Source: an uncultured Clostridia bacterium (GTDB lineage: Bacteria; Bacillota; Clostridia; TANB77; CAG-508). Taken from it: a stretch of 64,000 bases of DNA. Of the stretch, positions 36,812 to 45,777 are shown piece after piece. Location of the stretch: assembly GCA_934155625.1 (NCBI GenBank), contig CAKPHD010000001.1, positions 1 through 64,000 on the forward strand. Reading direction: 5' to 3'. Both the position numbers and the translations under genes were made by a program. Under the pieces are notes generated by a model, which was not told where the DNA came from, did not search any database, and was given only the letters and a program-made list of their open reading frames with translations. How positions within the stretch are numbered: position 1 is the stretch's first letter; each line of letters begins with the position of its first letter.

Positions 36812-37393
36812 ATGATTGTAAAAAACCCAAAATTTGAAATCTCTGCTGTAAGAGAAAATCAATATCCTAAAAATGGACTACCAGAAGTTGTTTTAGTTGG
36901 AAAATCTAATGTTGGAAAGTCTAGTTTTATAAACACTATGATTAATAGAAAAAAGTTAGCTCGTACAAGTAGTGAGCCTGGAAAGACTCGTCAATTAAAT
37001 TTTTATAATATTGATGACAATTTTTATTTTGTTGATTTGCCTGGTTATGGCTATAGCAAAATGTCTAAACAAGAACAAGTTAAAGTTGGCGAATTTATTG
37101 AACATTATTTAAAACATCGTCAAGAAATTTGTCTTATTATATTTTTAGTTGATATTAGGCATGACCCTACTTCTAATGATTTTTTAATGTATGATTATGT
37201 TATAAGAAGTGGTCTTCCTTGTATGATTTTAACTAATAAGGCTGATAAAATTGCAAAAACTAAAGTAGATGATGCTGCTAAAAATATTCAAAAACAGCTT
37301 AATCCTATTGGAGATATTACTACTCTTCCTTTTTCTTCTGAACGAAAAGTTTATAGTGATGAGGTTTGGAAAGTTATTGAATCTTATTTGTAA
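36812..37393 (+). CDS. engB: Ribosome biogenesis GTP-binding protein EngB/YsxC/YihA
   Basis: 193 residues, normal EngB length. G motifs: G1 GKSNVGKSSFIN, G3 DLPGYGYS and G4 TNKADK. The Gly-rich switch RTSSEPGKTRQLNFY is typical of the family. EngB assists large-subunit assembly and is essential in Bacillus. It lies in the same direction as serS, 56 nt downstream, and is probably cotranscribed. Confidence 0.96.
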   Translation: MIVKNPKFEISAVRENQYPKNGLPEVVLVGKSNVGKSSFINTMINRKKLARTSSEPGKTRQLNFYNIDDNFYFVDLPGYGYSKMSKQEQVKVGEFIEHYLKHRQEICLIIFLVDIRHDPTSNDFLMYDYVIRSGLPCMILTNKADKIAKTKVDDAAKNIQKQLNPIGDITTLPFSSERKVYSDEVWKVIESYL

Positions 37394-37407
37394 AATATAT
37401 TCACTGT

Positions 37408-37438
37408 AAAAGAGCAAATTCTATGAGTCTGCTCTTTT
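37408..37438. terminator. Bidirectional terminator between engB and the DUF951 gene
   Basis: AAAAGAGCA pairs with TGCTCTTTT. The DUF951 stop codon (37421-37423) lies in the loop. Confidence 0.8.
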
Positions 37439-37609
37439 CTCTATTTTTGTTATGGCCTTTAATGCTTTAGGTCTCTCAAGAACTACAGTATGTCCACACC
37501 CTTGGCATTTTAGTTTAAAATCAACACCAACTCTGGTTATTTCCCATAGTTTGCTTCCACATGGATGTGGCTTTTTAGTTCTAACTATATCTCCAATGTT
37601 GTAGTCCAT
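37421..37609 (-). CDS. DUF951 domain protein
   Basis: 62 residues starting MDYNIGDIVRTKKPHPCGSK, with WEITRVGVDFKLKCQGCG and the closing RPKAL; Cys17, Cys35 and Cys38 could bind zinc. DUF951 is a short SH3-like beta family found across Firmicutes, probably nucleic-acid binding, with no established function. A strong ribosome binding site (AAGGAGGAATTC) precedes it. It is the last gene of the RNase J-gltX-HAD unit. Confidence 0.9.
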   Translation of the reverse strand: MDYNIGDIVRTKKPHPCGSKLWEITRVGVDFKLKCQGCGHTVVLERPKALKAITKIEKRADS

Positions 37610-37638
37610 ATTGAATTCCTCCTTTACTACAATTGCAT

Positions 37639-38133
37639 TTATCTTTCTTCTTCAATAACAATATTTTTAGTTCTTCCAAATCTTTCAATAATTTTATCTA
37701 CATCTTTTTCTTGTAAACCTTTTCCAAATCCTCTAACTTCATTTTCTTCCATTTTTATTAAATGAGATAAAATTTCTTCATCAAAATCATCAAAAATGTC
37801 ATCGTCTAATACAACATAATCTTCAATCTCTAAGCCATCATTTAACTCTTCGGAATTTTCAGCGATCCACTGTTTTATTTCTTTACCTCTTTCATTATCT
37901 AAAAAAGGTGTTTTATCAAATATAATTCCATTTCTTAAAAGAATTTCTTGAACTTTTCCAAAACTCCTTTTATATCTAAAAGATGAAGAAACTACTACTT
38001 TTGCACCAGTTTCTTCAACAGCCTTTTTTACTAATCTTACTGTTTTCTCATCTATATAAGAATTGTCTATATTATTATCGAAAAATTTATCAGAATTTAA
38101 CACACCATCAACATCTAAGAAAATTACTTTCAT
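37639..38133 (-). CDS. HAD-superfamily hydrolase domain protein
   Basis: 164 residues. HAD motif I is FLDVDGVLNS, motif II is VVVSSSFR and motif III/IV DYVVLDDD. There is no large cap insertion, placing it with the small HAD proteins annotated as 'HAD domain in Swiss Army Knife RNA repair proteins'. The substrate is unknown. The start codon shares one base with the gltX stop (TAATG), so the two are coupled. Confidence 0.75.
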   Translation of the reverse strand: MKVIFLDVDGVLNSDKFFDNNIDNSYIDEKTVRLVKKAVEETGAKVVVSSSFRYKRSFGKVQEILLRNGIIFDKTPFLDNERGKEIKQWIAENSEELNDGLEIEDYVVLDDDIFDDFDEEILSHLIKMEENEVRGFGKGLQEKDVDKIIERFGRTKNIVIEEER

Positions 38134-39794
38134 TATTTCAAATTCTCCTTAGCAACATCAAAACGTTTAGCAATTCTCTCTTTTCCAAGGACTTGCATAA
38201 TTTCGTACATATCAGGAGTATTAGTTCTTGCAGTTAATGCAACTCTTAAAACTGTACTAACATCTCCAACATGTGCTTTGTACATTCCTGGATTTGCTTT
38301 AAATTCTTTTACTTCTTTAGCATATCCCATTTCTCCTGCAACTTCTTTGATTTTGTTGAACCAAGTTTGTTTATCATCATTTTCATCATAGTATTTTTCA
38401 ATATATAAATCTAATATTTTAGAAATATCTTCCTTATCTGAAATTGCTGGTTGATATGGATATTCTTGAGTATTGTTGTAAAATTCTGAGTCATACATAT
38501 ATGAAATATTTTCTTTTACATCTGACCATTTTGCAATATCTTTTCTTGGCTTTTTGTTTCCTCTTTCGATTCCGAAAACTTTTAAAGCATATTCTTTATC
38601 TTTTAATAAATCTGCAAGTTCGTTGTCATATTCTTTTGCCCATTCTAAAGCTTTTTCGTATACATCTTCTGCTGTCATTTTAGATATTACTGTTTTACCA
38701 ATATCTAATAATTTTACCATATCAAATAATGCACCACTTACACTCATTTTGTTTAATTGGAAATCAAATTCCTCCATCTTTTTGTCTGGATTTGCTCTTC
38801 TCCAATTTTCGAATGTAGAGTTTGCAATATTTAATAAATATTCTTTTACAGCGTCTGTTGGAACACCTTGTTCTTTGTAGTATGAAACAGCTGCTTCTGG
38901 ATCTTTTCTCTTGCTTAATTTACGTTTTCCGCCATTATCGTTTTTCATAATTGGTGAAATATGTGCATATTTTGGTGCTTTAAATCCTAATTCATGGAAT
39001 AATTGTAAATGTAATGGTACTGATGATAACCATTCATCACTTCTTATTACATGTGTTGTATGCATTAAATGATCATCAACTGCATGTGCAAAATGATATG
39101 TTGGTAATCCATCAGATTTAATTATAATTATATCTTGATCATTTTCTGGGAAGTCTACATTTCCTTTTATAACATCTTTATGCTTGATTTTTCTGTCTTC
39201 TCTTCCTGGTGATTTAAATCTGATTATATATGGTTCTCCTGCTTTGATTTTTTCTGCCATTTCTTCAACAGATAAATTTCTGCATTTTGCCCAAGCACCA
39301 TAATATCCTGTTCTTAATTTTGCTGTTTCTTGTTTATTTCTTATTTCTTCTAGGTCTTCTGGTGTACAGAAACATGGATATGCTTTTCCTTGTTCTAACA
39401 TATATTTAGCATATGCTTGATATATTTCTTTTCTTAAACTTTGTTTATATGGTCCGTAATTTCCTATTTCTTCTGTATCTGAAATCATTCCTTCATCTGG
39501 TGCCATATCAAAGTCTTTTAATGAATTTACTATTCCAGTTACTCCATTTTCTACTTCTCTTTTTTGGTCTGTATCTTCAACTCTTAAAAAGAATACTCCT
39601 CCTGTCTTTTCTGCAACAGTTCTTGCTACTAATGCTTGATATAGACCTCCTATATGTACAAACCCAGTTGGACTAGGAGCAAATCTTGTTACTATTGCTC
39701 CTTCTGGTAAGTTTCTTTCTGGGTATTTTTCTTCATAATATGATATTTCTTTCGCATCCGGAAAGATTAAATTTGCTAAATCTTTGTAATCCAT
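38133..39794 (-). CDS. gltX: Glutamate--tRNA ligase
   Basis: 553 residues from the ATG at 39794, chosen because AAGGAGGAG lies just before it. Class I synthetase motifs are RFAPSPTGFVHIGGL (HIGH) and KRKLSKRKDPEA (KMSKS). A longer N-terminal lead (ANLIFPDAKEISYYEEKY) and a 550-residue length fit the clostridial form. Whether it is discriminating, or also charges tRNA-Gln for later amidation, cannot be told here. It follows RNase J by 45 nt. Confidence 0.95.
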   Translation of the reverse strand: MDYKDLANLIFPDAKEISYYEEKYPERNLPEGAIVTRFAPSPTGFVHIGGLYQALVARTVAEKTGGVFFLRVEDTDQKREVENGVTGIVNSLKDFDMAPDEGMISDTEEIGNYGPYKQSLRKEIYQAYAKYMLEQGKAYPCFCTPEDLEEIRNKQETAKLRTGYYGAWAKCRNLSVEEMAEKIKAGEPYIIRFKSPGREDRKIKHKDVIKGNVDFPENDQDIIIIKSDGLPTYHFAHAVDDHLMHTTHVIRSDEWLSSVPLHLQLFHELGFKAPKYAHISPIMKNDNGGKRKLSKRKDPEAAVSYYKEQGVPTDAVKEYLLNIANSTFENWRRANPDKKMEEFDFQLNKMSVSGALFDMVKLLDIGKTVISKMTAEDVYEKALEWAKEYDNELADLLKDKEYALKVFGIERGNKKPRKDIAKWSDVKENISYMYDSEFYNNTQEYPYQPAISDKEDISKILDLYIEKYYDENDDKQTWFNKIKEVAGEMGYAKEVKEFKANPGMYKAHVGDVSTVLRVALTARTNTPDMYEIMQVLGKERIAKRFDVAKENLK

Positions 39795-39839
39795 TTTCTC
39801 CTCCTTGTGGGACATTTAGTTTTAGCCCATTTTATTTTT

Positions 39840-41732
39840 CTATACTTCCATTATAATTGGTATAATCATTGGATTTCTCTTTGTTTTAATAAATAAGTAA
39901 TCACGTAAATTTTCTTTAACAGTTGATTTTATTGTTGACCAATCACGAACTCCTCTTTCTTCGCACTTAGCAACTTCGTGTCTTACAACACTCTTTACAT
40001 CATCCATTAAGTTTTCTGATTCTCTAACATATACAAATCCTCTAGAAATTACATCTGGACCTGCAACAACTTCTCCTGTTTGAGAATCCATTGTTAATAC
40101 AATAACTATAAGTCCATCTTGTGCAAGATGTTGTCTATCTCTTAAAACTATGTTTCCAACATCTCCAACACCTAATCCATCTACTAATACTCTTCCACTT
40201 GGCACAGAACCATTGAATTTTGCTTCTTCTTCGTTCATTTCTAGTACTCTACCATTTGTTAGCATGAATATATTATCTTTATCTATTCCCATTAATTCCG
40301 CTGTTTCTTGATGAGCTCTTAATTGTCTGTATTCACCATGAACCGGTATAAAATATTTTGGTTTAGCTAAAGCTAATATTAATTTTTGCTCTTCTTGGCA
40401 AGCATGTCCAGAAACGTGAACATCTGCTAATGCACTATATACAACTTCTGCACCTAATTGCATTAAATCATCAATTACTTTAGAAACATATTTTTCGTTT
40501 CCAGGTATTGGTGTTGCTGATATTATAATTAGGTCATTTGGTGTAATTTTTACCTTTCTATGGTCTCCTGCAGCCATTCTTGTTAATGCTGACATAGGTT
40601 CACCTTGGCTTCCTGTTGTAATAATTACAAGTTGGTCATCTGTATAACTTCCAATCATATCTATATCTATAAATAAGTTTTCTGGGCAGTCTATATATCC
40701 AAGTTCAACTGCTGTTGATATCATGTTTATCATACTTCTACCACATACAGCTATTTTTCTTCCATATTTTACTGCTGAGTTTACAATTTGTTGAATTCTG
40801 TGTACATTTGAAGCAAATGTTGCTACAACTATTCTTTTGGTACAATTTAGAAATAGTTTTTCAAATACTTCTCCAACAGAACTTTCTGACATTGTAAATC
40901 CTCTTCTTTCAGCATTCGTGCTATCTGCCATTAATGCTAAGACTCCTTGTTGTCCTAATTCTGCAATTCTGCCAAAGTCCATAATTTGTCCATCTATTGG
41001 TGTATAATCTACTTTAAAGTCTCCTGTGTGTAATACAGTTCCAGCTGGTGTAGTTATTGCTAACATTACTGAATCTGGAATACTGTGTGAACTTCTAATA
41101 AATTCTACTTTAAAGTTTTTACCAAGTTTTATTGTATCTCCTTGATTTACTATGTGCATTTCTGTACTTCTTAATAATTTATGTTCTTCTAATTTATTGC
41201 TAATTAACCCTGCAGTTAATCTAGTTGCATATATTGGTACATTTATTTGTTTTAAGAAATATGGAATTCCTCCTATATGATCCTCATGCCCATGTGTTAT
41301 AACCATTCCTTTTATTTTCTCTTGATTTTTTACTAAGTATGTTACATCTGGTATTACTAAGTCTACTCCTAGCATATCATCTTCTGGGAATGAAATACCA
41401 CAATCTACTATTATTATTTCGTCTTCATATTCAAATACTGTTATATTTTTTCCGATTTCATGTAATCCTCCTAATGGGATTATTTTTAGTTTTGATTTTT
41501 TGAATATGTCTTGTTTTTTGGTTCTTCTTGTACTTCTTGTTTTTGTTTCTTTTTTCTTTTCTGTTTTTTCTTCGATTTTTACTTCTTTTAAATCTTTTTC
41601 TTCTTTCTTATTATAATTCTTTCTTGCTGTGTTTTTTCTAGTTGTGCTTTTTCTTTTTTCTGATGTTTTTGAAACATTTTTTGCTTTTTTTACTTGCTCT
41701 TTCTCTTTTAAAGCATTGTTTTCCTCTGTCAT
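39840..41732 (-). CDS. rnjA: Ribonuclease J
   Basis: 630 residues. An unusual N-terminal extension of about 80 residues is rich in Lys, Glu, Arg and Thr and predicted disordered. The metallo-beta-lactamase/beta-CASP core follows: LGGLHEIGKN, the zinc motif THGHEDHIGG (His at about 147-152), GDFKVDYTP, GSQGEPMSAL and the C-terminal ...VSGHACQEEQ and HGEYRQL. RNase J combines 5'-3' exonuclease and endonuclease activity in mRNA turnover. The extension might bind RNA or the degradosome partners. The promoter is consensus and overlaps a palindrome. Confidence 0.95.
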   Translation of the reverse strand: MTEENNALKEKEQVKKAKNVSKTSEKRKSTTRKNTARKNYNKKEEKDLKEVKIEEKTEKKKETKTRSTRRTKKQDIFKKSKLKIIPLGGLHEIGKNITVFEYEDEIIIVDCGISFPEDDMLGVDLVIPDVTYLVKNQEKIKGMVITHGHEDHIGGIPYFLKQINVPIYATRLTAGLISNKLEEHKLLRSTEMHIVNQGDTIKLGKNFKVEFIRSSHSIPDSVMLAITTPAGTVLHTGDFKVDYTPIDGQIMDFGRIAELGQQGVLALMADSTNAERRGFTMSESSVGEVFEKLFLNCTKRIVVATFASNVHRIQQIVNSAVKYGRKIAVCGRSMINMISTAVELGYIDCPENLFIDIDMIGSYTDDQLVIITTGSQGEPMSALTRMAAGDHRKVKITPNDLIIISATPIPGNEKYVSKVIDDLMQLGAEVVYSALADVHVSGHACQEEQKLILALAKPKYFIPVHGEYRQLRAHQETAELMGIDKDNIFMLTNGRVLEMNEEEAKFNGSVPSGRVLVDGLGVGDVGNIVLRDRQHLAQDGLIVIVLTMDSQTGEVVAGPDVISRGFVYVRESENLMDDVKSVVRHEVAKCEERGVRDWSTIKSTVKENLRDYLFIKTKRNPMIIPIIMEV

Positions 41733-41945
41733 AATCTAAATTTTCTCCTTTCTATATCTTATAAGTTTATTAAATTTCATTTTACGTACATCACTAATAG
41801 AAAGTCCACTAATACACATGAACTTTTTTATATTCATGCAATTTAAACTTTTTCTATTTTCCGCTCTTTTAATTATTCGCTTTTTCTCTCTCTTTAATAC
41901 ATTAAAATAAAATCTCTTCTTTGCCCTTTTGGCAACCTGATATAG

Positions 41946-41974
41946 ATTATAACAGATTCTAAAAATGTTGTCAA
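41946..41974 (-). promoter_or_regulatory. Promoter of rnjA
   Basis: Minus strand TTGACA (41974-41969), a 17-nt spacer and TATAAT (41951-41946): a perfect consensus. Confidence 0.85.
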
Positions 41975-41986
41975 GTTGACAACATT
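41964..41986 (-). terminator. 23-nt perfect palindrome overlapping the rnjA -35 box; probable terminator of the upstream gene
   Basis: Arms AATGTTGTCAA and TTGACAACATT surround a single base, starting just after the stop of the RWEENDK gene and followed by a short T run on the minus strand. It reads as an intrinsic terminator but also as an operator over the -35 element of rnjA. Confidence 0.55.
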
Positions 41987-41989
41987 ATG

Positions 41990-42445
41990 TTATCTTTTTA
42001 TCTTTGATATATCAATTATATTTTGCATTTTTCCTACATTTGGATCTCCTAATTTTTTAGATATTGTAAGATCAAATTGTGTTAATATATCAAGTAGTTC
42101 ATTATGGTCATTTTTTCTATCTTTTTCGTATTTTTCCCAGCACTTTTCGTTTCGTTCCCAACGTTTGTCATTTTCCTCCCAACGTTTGTCGTTCTCCTCC
42201 CAACGTTTGTCATTTTCCTCCCAACGTTTGTTGTTCTCCTCCCAACGCTTGGTATTCTCTGCCCATAGTCTTTTGTTTTCCTCCCAATGAGCATTCTCAA
42301 TTTCTCTACTCTTTTGTATTTCTCTCTTATTTTCTTTTATCTCAGCTCTTAACTCATTAAAAGAAGCTGTTGTTTGTAATTGAAATGTATTTAATGCTTG
42401 TCCTAGTTGTAATACTTGTTCTAGTATTTGATCATTGTCAACCAT
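41990..42445 (-). CDS. Coiled-coil protein with RWEENDK heptad repeats
   Basis: 151 residues from the ATG at 42445 (MVDNDQILEQVLQLGQ), chosen for the AAGGAGG upstream; the open frame extends further but without a site. The middle holds about seven tandem heptads, consensus RWEENDK, encoded by an almost exact 21-bp DNA repeat (about 42140-42262), flanked by charged helices. It should form a long coiled coil. There is no signal peptide or membrane segment. The function is unknown; such 21-bp arrays change length readily by slippage. Confidence 0.75.
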   Translation of the reverse strand: MVDNDQILEQVLQLGQALNTFQLQTTASFNELRAEIKENKREIQKSREIENAHWEENKRLWAENTKRWEENNKRWEENDKRWEENDKRWEENDKRWERNEKCWEKYEKDRKNDHNELLDILTQFDLTISKKLGDPNVGKMQNIIDISKIKR

Positions 42446-42658
42446 ATTATTAACCTCCTTAAAATTTTGATTCAATCTAAAAATAGATTTAATTATTATG
42501 ATGTAAAACCTCATATTGAAAAAACAATAAATATTTGAATATAAAATAAAAATATCATAAAAAATCTGTCTACATTATACATTCTCATTTAGCTATTGTC
42601 AAGAAAATTTTTTCGACAAATTTTGACTTTTTTATACAGATAAAAAACTTTCCAAAAA

Positions 42659-42685
42659 GGTACCGCAAAGAACCGGTCCCAAAAA
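42659..42685. repeat. GGTACC/ACCGGT repeat G (single truncated unit)
   Basis: GGTACCGCAAAGAACCGGTC followed by CCAAAAA, without the second GGTACC end. Confidence 0.88.
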
Positions 42686-42701
42686 TCCCTCATTATACTA
42701 T

Positions 42702-42734
42702 AAAAAAACCGGCAAATAAATTTGTCGGTTTTTT
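42702..42734 (-). terminator. Terminator at the end of the surface-structure locus
   Basis: AAAAAACCGGCAAA pairs with TTTGTCGGTTTTTT immediately beyond the stop of the 425-aa gene. Confidence 0.85.
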
Positions 42735-42742
42735 ATATCTAA

Positions 42743-44020
42743 TTAATTATTATCAGTACCAGCTTTGCTTAGTCCTACGTTAATTGTCATACCTCCACCA
42801 AGTGAAGCGTAGTTAATACAGTCAACGTCTTGTCCTTCTAGCCATACATACATTCTCATTTTTACATATTTACCAGGTGCTATAGAGAAATTAGAAGTAC
42901 CATCTTTAGCACTTTTTAAATCAGTTACATTTTCAACTCCTGCATTAGTTGTTTGAACTGTATTTTGTTTTGTTAATCCATTTACAGTTGTTGTTGCTGA
43001 TTTACAATCATAAATATCTTTGATACTTCCTACTAAATCAGTTCTTCCATCTGTATCTTTTAGTTCTTTTGCAGTAAGTGATTTTGATGTTAAAGCATAT
43101 GTTGGTAATGCTGTATCAGCAGCAAATTTTCCATTTGTAATTCCTGTTGGAGCTGTATTTCCTGTTGCAGCATCAAATGATAATCTGTTATTATTTGTTA
43201 CTATGTAATCAACGTGTGCAGCATATTTTGTTACAGTTTGCTCTGTTTTTTCTTCTGCACCACTAGCATTTGGCTCCCATATAGTAGCATCTGTTATGTT
43301 CTTTCCTGATACTGCATTTAAAATTGCTTGTTGGCTTGAATCTGTAGCACCAACATCTACTGCTGAAGTATCATCAAATAATGCAAAAGCTACTCTGAAT
43401 GAGTTTTGAACACCTGTTGATTCTTTTGATTTTGTTTTTAAATCAATACTTGAATTGGGTTCTAGTCTAAGATTGTCTCTAGTTCCTGCTGTAATAGCTG
43501 ATGCAGCTGTAGAGTTCATTAAGAATAAATCAATAGCGAAATATCCTTTATCATTTATTGTTATATCTGCATCTGTAGCAATATTCTTAATACCAGTTAA
43601 TTTTATACCTGATGTGTTTGTTCCTCTGTACATATTAAAGTCTTGTAATCCTATACCTTCTGTCTCTTGTGCTGTTGTTGAAACTGGTAATAATTCACTT
43701 GGAACTGCATTTTCACGTCCAGCATATGGTTTCTTTAAAGATAATTTGTCAGCATCTTGTTTTCCAACATTTTCTGTTGCAAAATATGATTCCATTCCTG
43801 TGTCTGACAAATCAATTTCGTTTGCCCAGTTCTTTCCGTCTAATGATACTTGTAGACCTTCTGCTACATTTACTTTACCATCTAGTCCACTTAATGTTAC
43901 GTTTTTCTGCGTAGAGAACCACGCATATGTTGATACTATCAATAAGATAGCTGTGAATGCTACTAATAAAATTAGAGCATTTAATCTTTTTCTTGAGTCT
44001 TTTTGATTTTTTTCTCTCAT
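42743..44020 (-). CDS. TasA/camelysin-like secreted surface protein, 425 aa
   Basis: The N-terminus is charged (MREKNQKDSRKRL), then one hydrophobic segment (about 13-30) ends in STYAWFS at 30-36. This is the pattern of SipW-processed precursors in Clostridia, where cleavage would fall near or after this box. The mature part is polar and Thr/Asn rich, with few cysteines, and ends VWLEGQDVDC...LGGGMTINVGLSKA. The same VWxEGxDxxC motif occurs in the 44114-44899 protein. It is the last gene of the locus, before a terminator. Proposed role: a structural surface subunit; this rests on the precursor pattern and neighbours. Confidence 0.65.
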   Translation of the reverse strand: MREKNQKDSRKRLNALILLVAFTAILLIVSTYAWFSTQKNVTLSGLDGKVNVAEGLQVSLDGKNWANEIDLSDTGMESYFATENVGKQDADKLSLKKPYAGRENAVPSELLPVSTTAQETEGIGLQDFNMYRGTNTSGIKLTGIKNIATDADITINDKGYFAIDLFLMNSTAASAITAGTRDNLRLEPNSSIDLKTKSKESTGVQNSFRVAFALFDDTSAVDVGATDSSQQAILNAVSGKNITDATIWEPNASGAEEKTEQTVTKYAAHVDYIVTNNNRLSFDAATGNTAPTGITNGKFAADTALPTYALTSKSLTAKELKDTDGRTDLVGSIKDIYDCKSATTTVNGLTKQNTVQTTNAGVENVTDLKSAKDGTSNFSIAPGKYVKMRMYVWLEGQDVDCINYASLGGGMTINVGLSKAGTDNN

Positions 44021-44113
44021 TTTTTTCTTCCTTCCTTTTCTTTTATTTTCTTTATATTTGTAAATTTTATAAACATATTTAATCTTTCGTGCCTATTCTA
44101 ATTGCACATAATT

Positions 44114-44899
44114 TTATCTTCTGTTTTGTGAAGTATCATTTTCTTGTAATATATGTTCTTCAGTAAGAGTCATATGCATTTTTATTTCTCCACCAATCAA
44201 ATCATCTTTGCATTCTGGATCATCTCCCTCTATCCAAACAACAACAGTCCATTTATCAATGTCACCTACTTTAAAGTTTTCTGAGAAGTCTAGCATAACA
44301 GTATCATCATCCTTGAATGACACTGTATCTGGCTCAGGCTGTCCTGTTTCTCTGTTGTTTTTTGCATAAATAACTTTTTCACCATTTTTAAAGACCATAA
44401 CTCTAATTGCTTCATCTACATTTTTTACTACATCATCTATCTTTATGGTTGTCCAATAATTTATAGTATCTTGTCCCATATTTTCTGCATAGAATGTATA
44501 AGCTATGTAGTTTCTGCCATTATGTGAACCATCACCTTCATTGTCAATATTTTCTGGTAACCAGTTAACAGATATATCAGTAAAAAAGTCTATATCTTTT
44601 GATCTTAGGAATGTTCTAGTATATTTATTAGCTTGATCTTCATATATTACCAATCCACTCTCTCGTCCATATTCACTGTCAAGTGTTACTGTAAAATTTT
44701 CGCCTCTATAGAACATTGATAAAATAATATATATATTTATCATAAATAATACTATTATTCCAAGCAATACTCTAAAAACTACTTGCCTAGTCTTTTTTCG
44801 TTTTTCTTTTTTTGCCTTTTCTTCTAGTTTTTGACCGGCTGTTGTTGCATCAATTTGTTCTTCAAGTGTTGGTTCGTTTTTTGTTGTATCATTCGCCAT
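44114..44899 (-). CDS. Membrane-anchored surface protein with VWxEGxDxxC motif
   Basis: 261 residues. A long basic cytoplasmic tail (about 1-40), one transmembrane helix (about 41-65), and an extracellular beta-rich domain with NFTVTLDSEYGRESG and VVVWIEGDDPECKDDLIGGE. The last motif is shared with the 425-aa protein encoded downstream, so both probably contain the same C-terminal fold. The hydrophobic segment lacks a Tyr-Ala-x-Phe box, so it may stay anchored. It has its own near-consensus promoter. Confidence 0.6.
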   Translation of the reverse strand: MANDTTKNEPTLEEQIDATTAGQKLEEKAKKEKRKKTRQVVFRVLLGIIVLFMINIYIILSMFYRGENFTVTLDSEYGRESGLVIYEDQANKYTRTFLRSKDIDFFTDISVNWLPENIDNEGDGSHNGRNYIAYTFYAENMGQDTINYWTTIKIDDVVKNVDEAIRVMVFKNGEKVIYAKNNRETGQPEPDTVSFKDDDTVMLDFSENFKVGDIDKWTVVVWIEGDDPECKDDLIGGEIKMHMTLTEEHILQENDTSQNRR

Positions 44900-44950
44900 A
44901 ATCTCACCTGGTCCTTCAAAAAAAATTTTTTTTCAACAATTTCTATTATT

Positions 44951-44979
44951 AGTATACTCAATCTCCATTTCAAAGTCAA
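44951..44979 (-). promoter_or_regulatory. Promoter of the 44114-44899 gene
   Basis: Minus strand TTGACT (44979-44974), a 17-nt spacer and TATACT (44956-44951). It separates the last two genes of the locus from the upstream operon. Confidence 0.75.
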
Positions 44980-45044
44980 TAAAATTTATATTACATTTAT
45001 ATTACATTTTTATTACAATTCTTCTAGTTCTATTTTTTCAATAT

Positions 45045-45743
45045 TTACTTATTTTTTCGTATTATTGAACTTGTTATTTTTACAACAATTTCTATTGCTT
45101 TAGAAGAATCATTTTCTTCATCTTTATAAAATTGGTAAGCATCTTTACCAAATTTTGTATCTAATATATCTTTAGCTAGATTTTCGTCATCATTTCCTGT
45201 TCCTTGATATTTCCAGCTTACATTAAATTTAACAGTAGCTAAAGCATCTGGAGTTGTTGTATCATCTACATATTCCCCATCAATTCTTGTTTTATCGTAT
45301 GTATAACTAACATTAAATGGATAAACAGTATCATCTGCAAACAAATTAACTGTGTTACCATTAGTTTGGATTCCTCCGTCTTCTTTTAACTGATCTAACA
45401 CTTCTTTTCCAAATACTTTAACAGAAGTTATTTCACACTCAATTTTTGAACTTGTTGTGCTTAAATTACGTATGTGTACTGTATCTTCTCTATTTGGCAT
45501 TCCTGGGTATAATTCATCAATTGTAAAAGTGTAATCTTCATCTAAAACTTCTTTATCCTCAACATAATATGTAACATCCCACGGTGTTATATCAGCTTCT
45601 AAGCCATTTAATTTTACTGCTTCGTTTATATTAAACCATGCATAGGTATTTACTATTAATATTACAGAAAATATCATTACTAATCTAACCCTAGACGCAA
45701 CACTTCGCTTTTTCGCTCGTCTGAATTCACGTAATATATTCAT
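45045..45743 (-). CDS. TasA/camelysin-like secreted protein, 232 aa
   Basis: N-terminal basic stretch, hydrophobic segment (about 20-32) and the box NTYAWFNINEAV (TYAWF at 33-37). The mature part has PWDVTYYVEDK, ELYPGMPNREDTVHI and a beta-sandwich-like alternation. The opening is closely similar to the N-terminal part of the FGE-type protein at 31218-32858, so the two precursors probably use the same export and processing route. A SipW-like peptidase gene lies 34 nt upstream and is the likely processing enzyme. Confidence 0.65.
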   Translation of the reverse strand: MNILREFRRAKKRSVASRVRLVMIFSVILIVNTYAWFNINEAVKLNGLEADITPWDVTYYVEDKEVLDEDYTFTIDELYPGMPNREDTVHIRNLSTTSSKIECEITSVKVFGKEVLDQLKEDGGIQTNGNTVNLFADDTVYPFNVSYTYDKTRIDGEYVDDTTTPDALATVKFNVSWKYQGTGNDDENLAKDILDTKFGKDAYQFYKDEENDSSKAIEIVVKITSSIIRKNK

Positions 45744-45777
45744 AAACCCTCCATTCTATCTTTTGTCAATAATAATC

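Noticed and set aside
41976..42290. Plus-strand ORF with SSQRLSF repeats
   Set aside because: It is the antisense shadow of the RWEENDK repeats in the real minus-strand gene.
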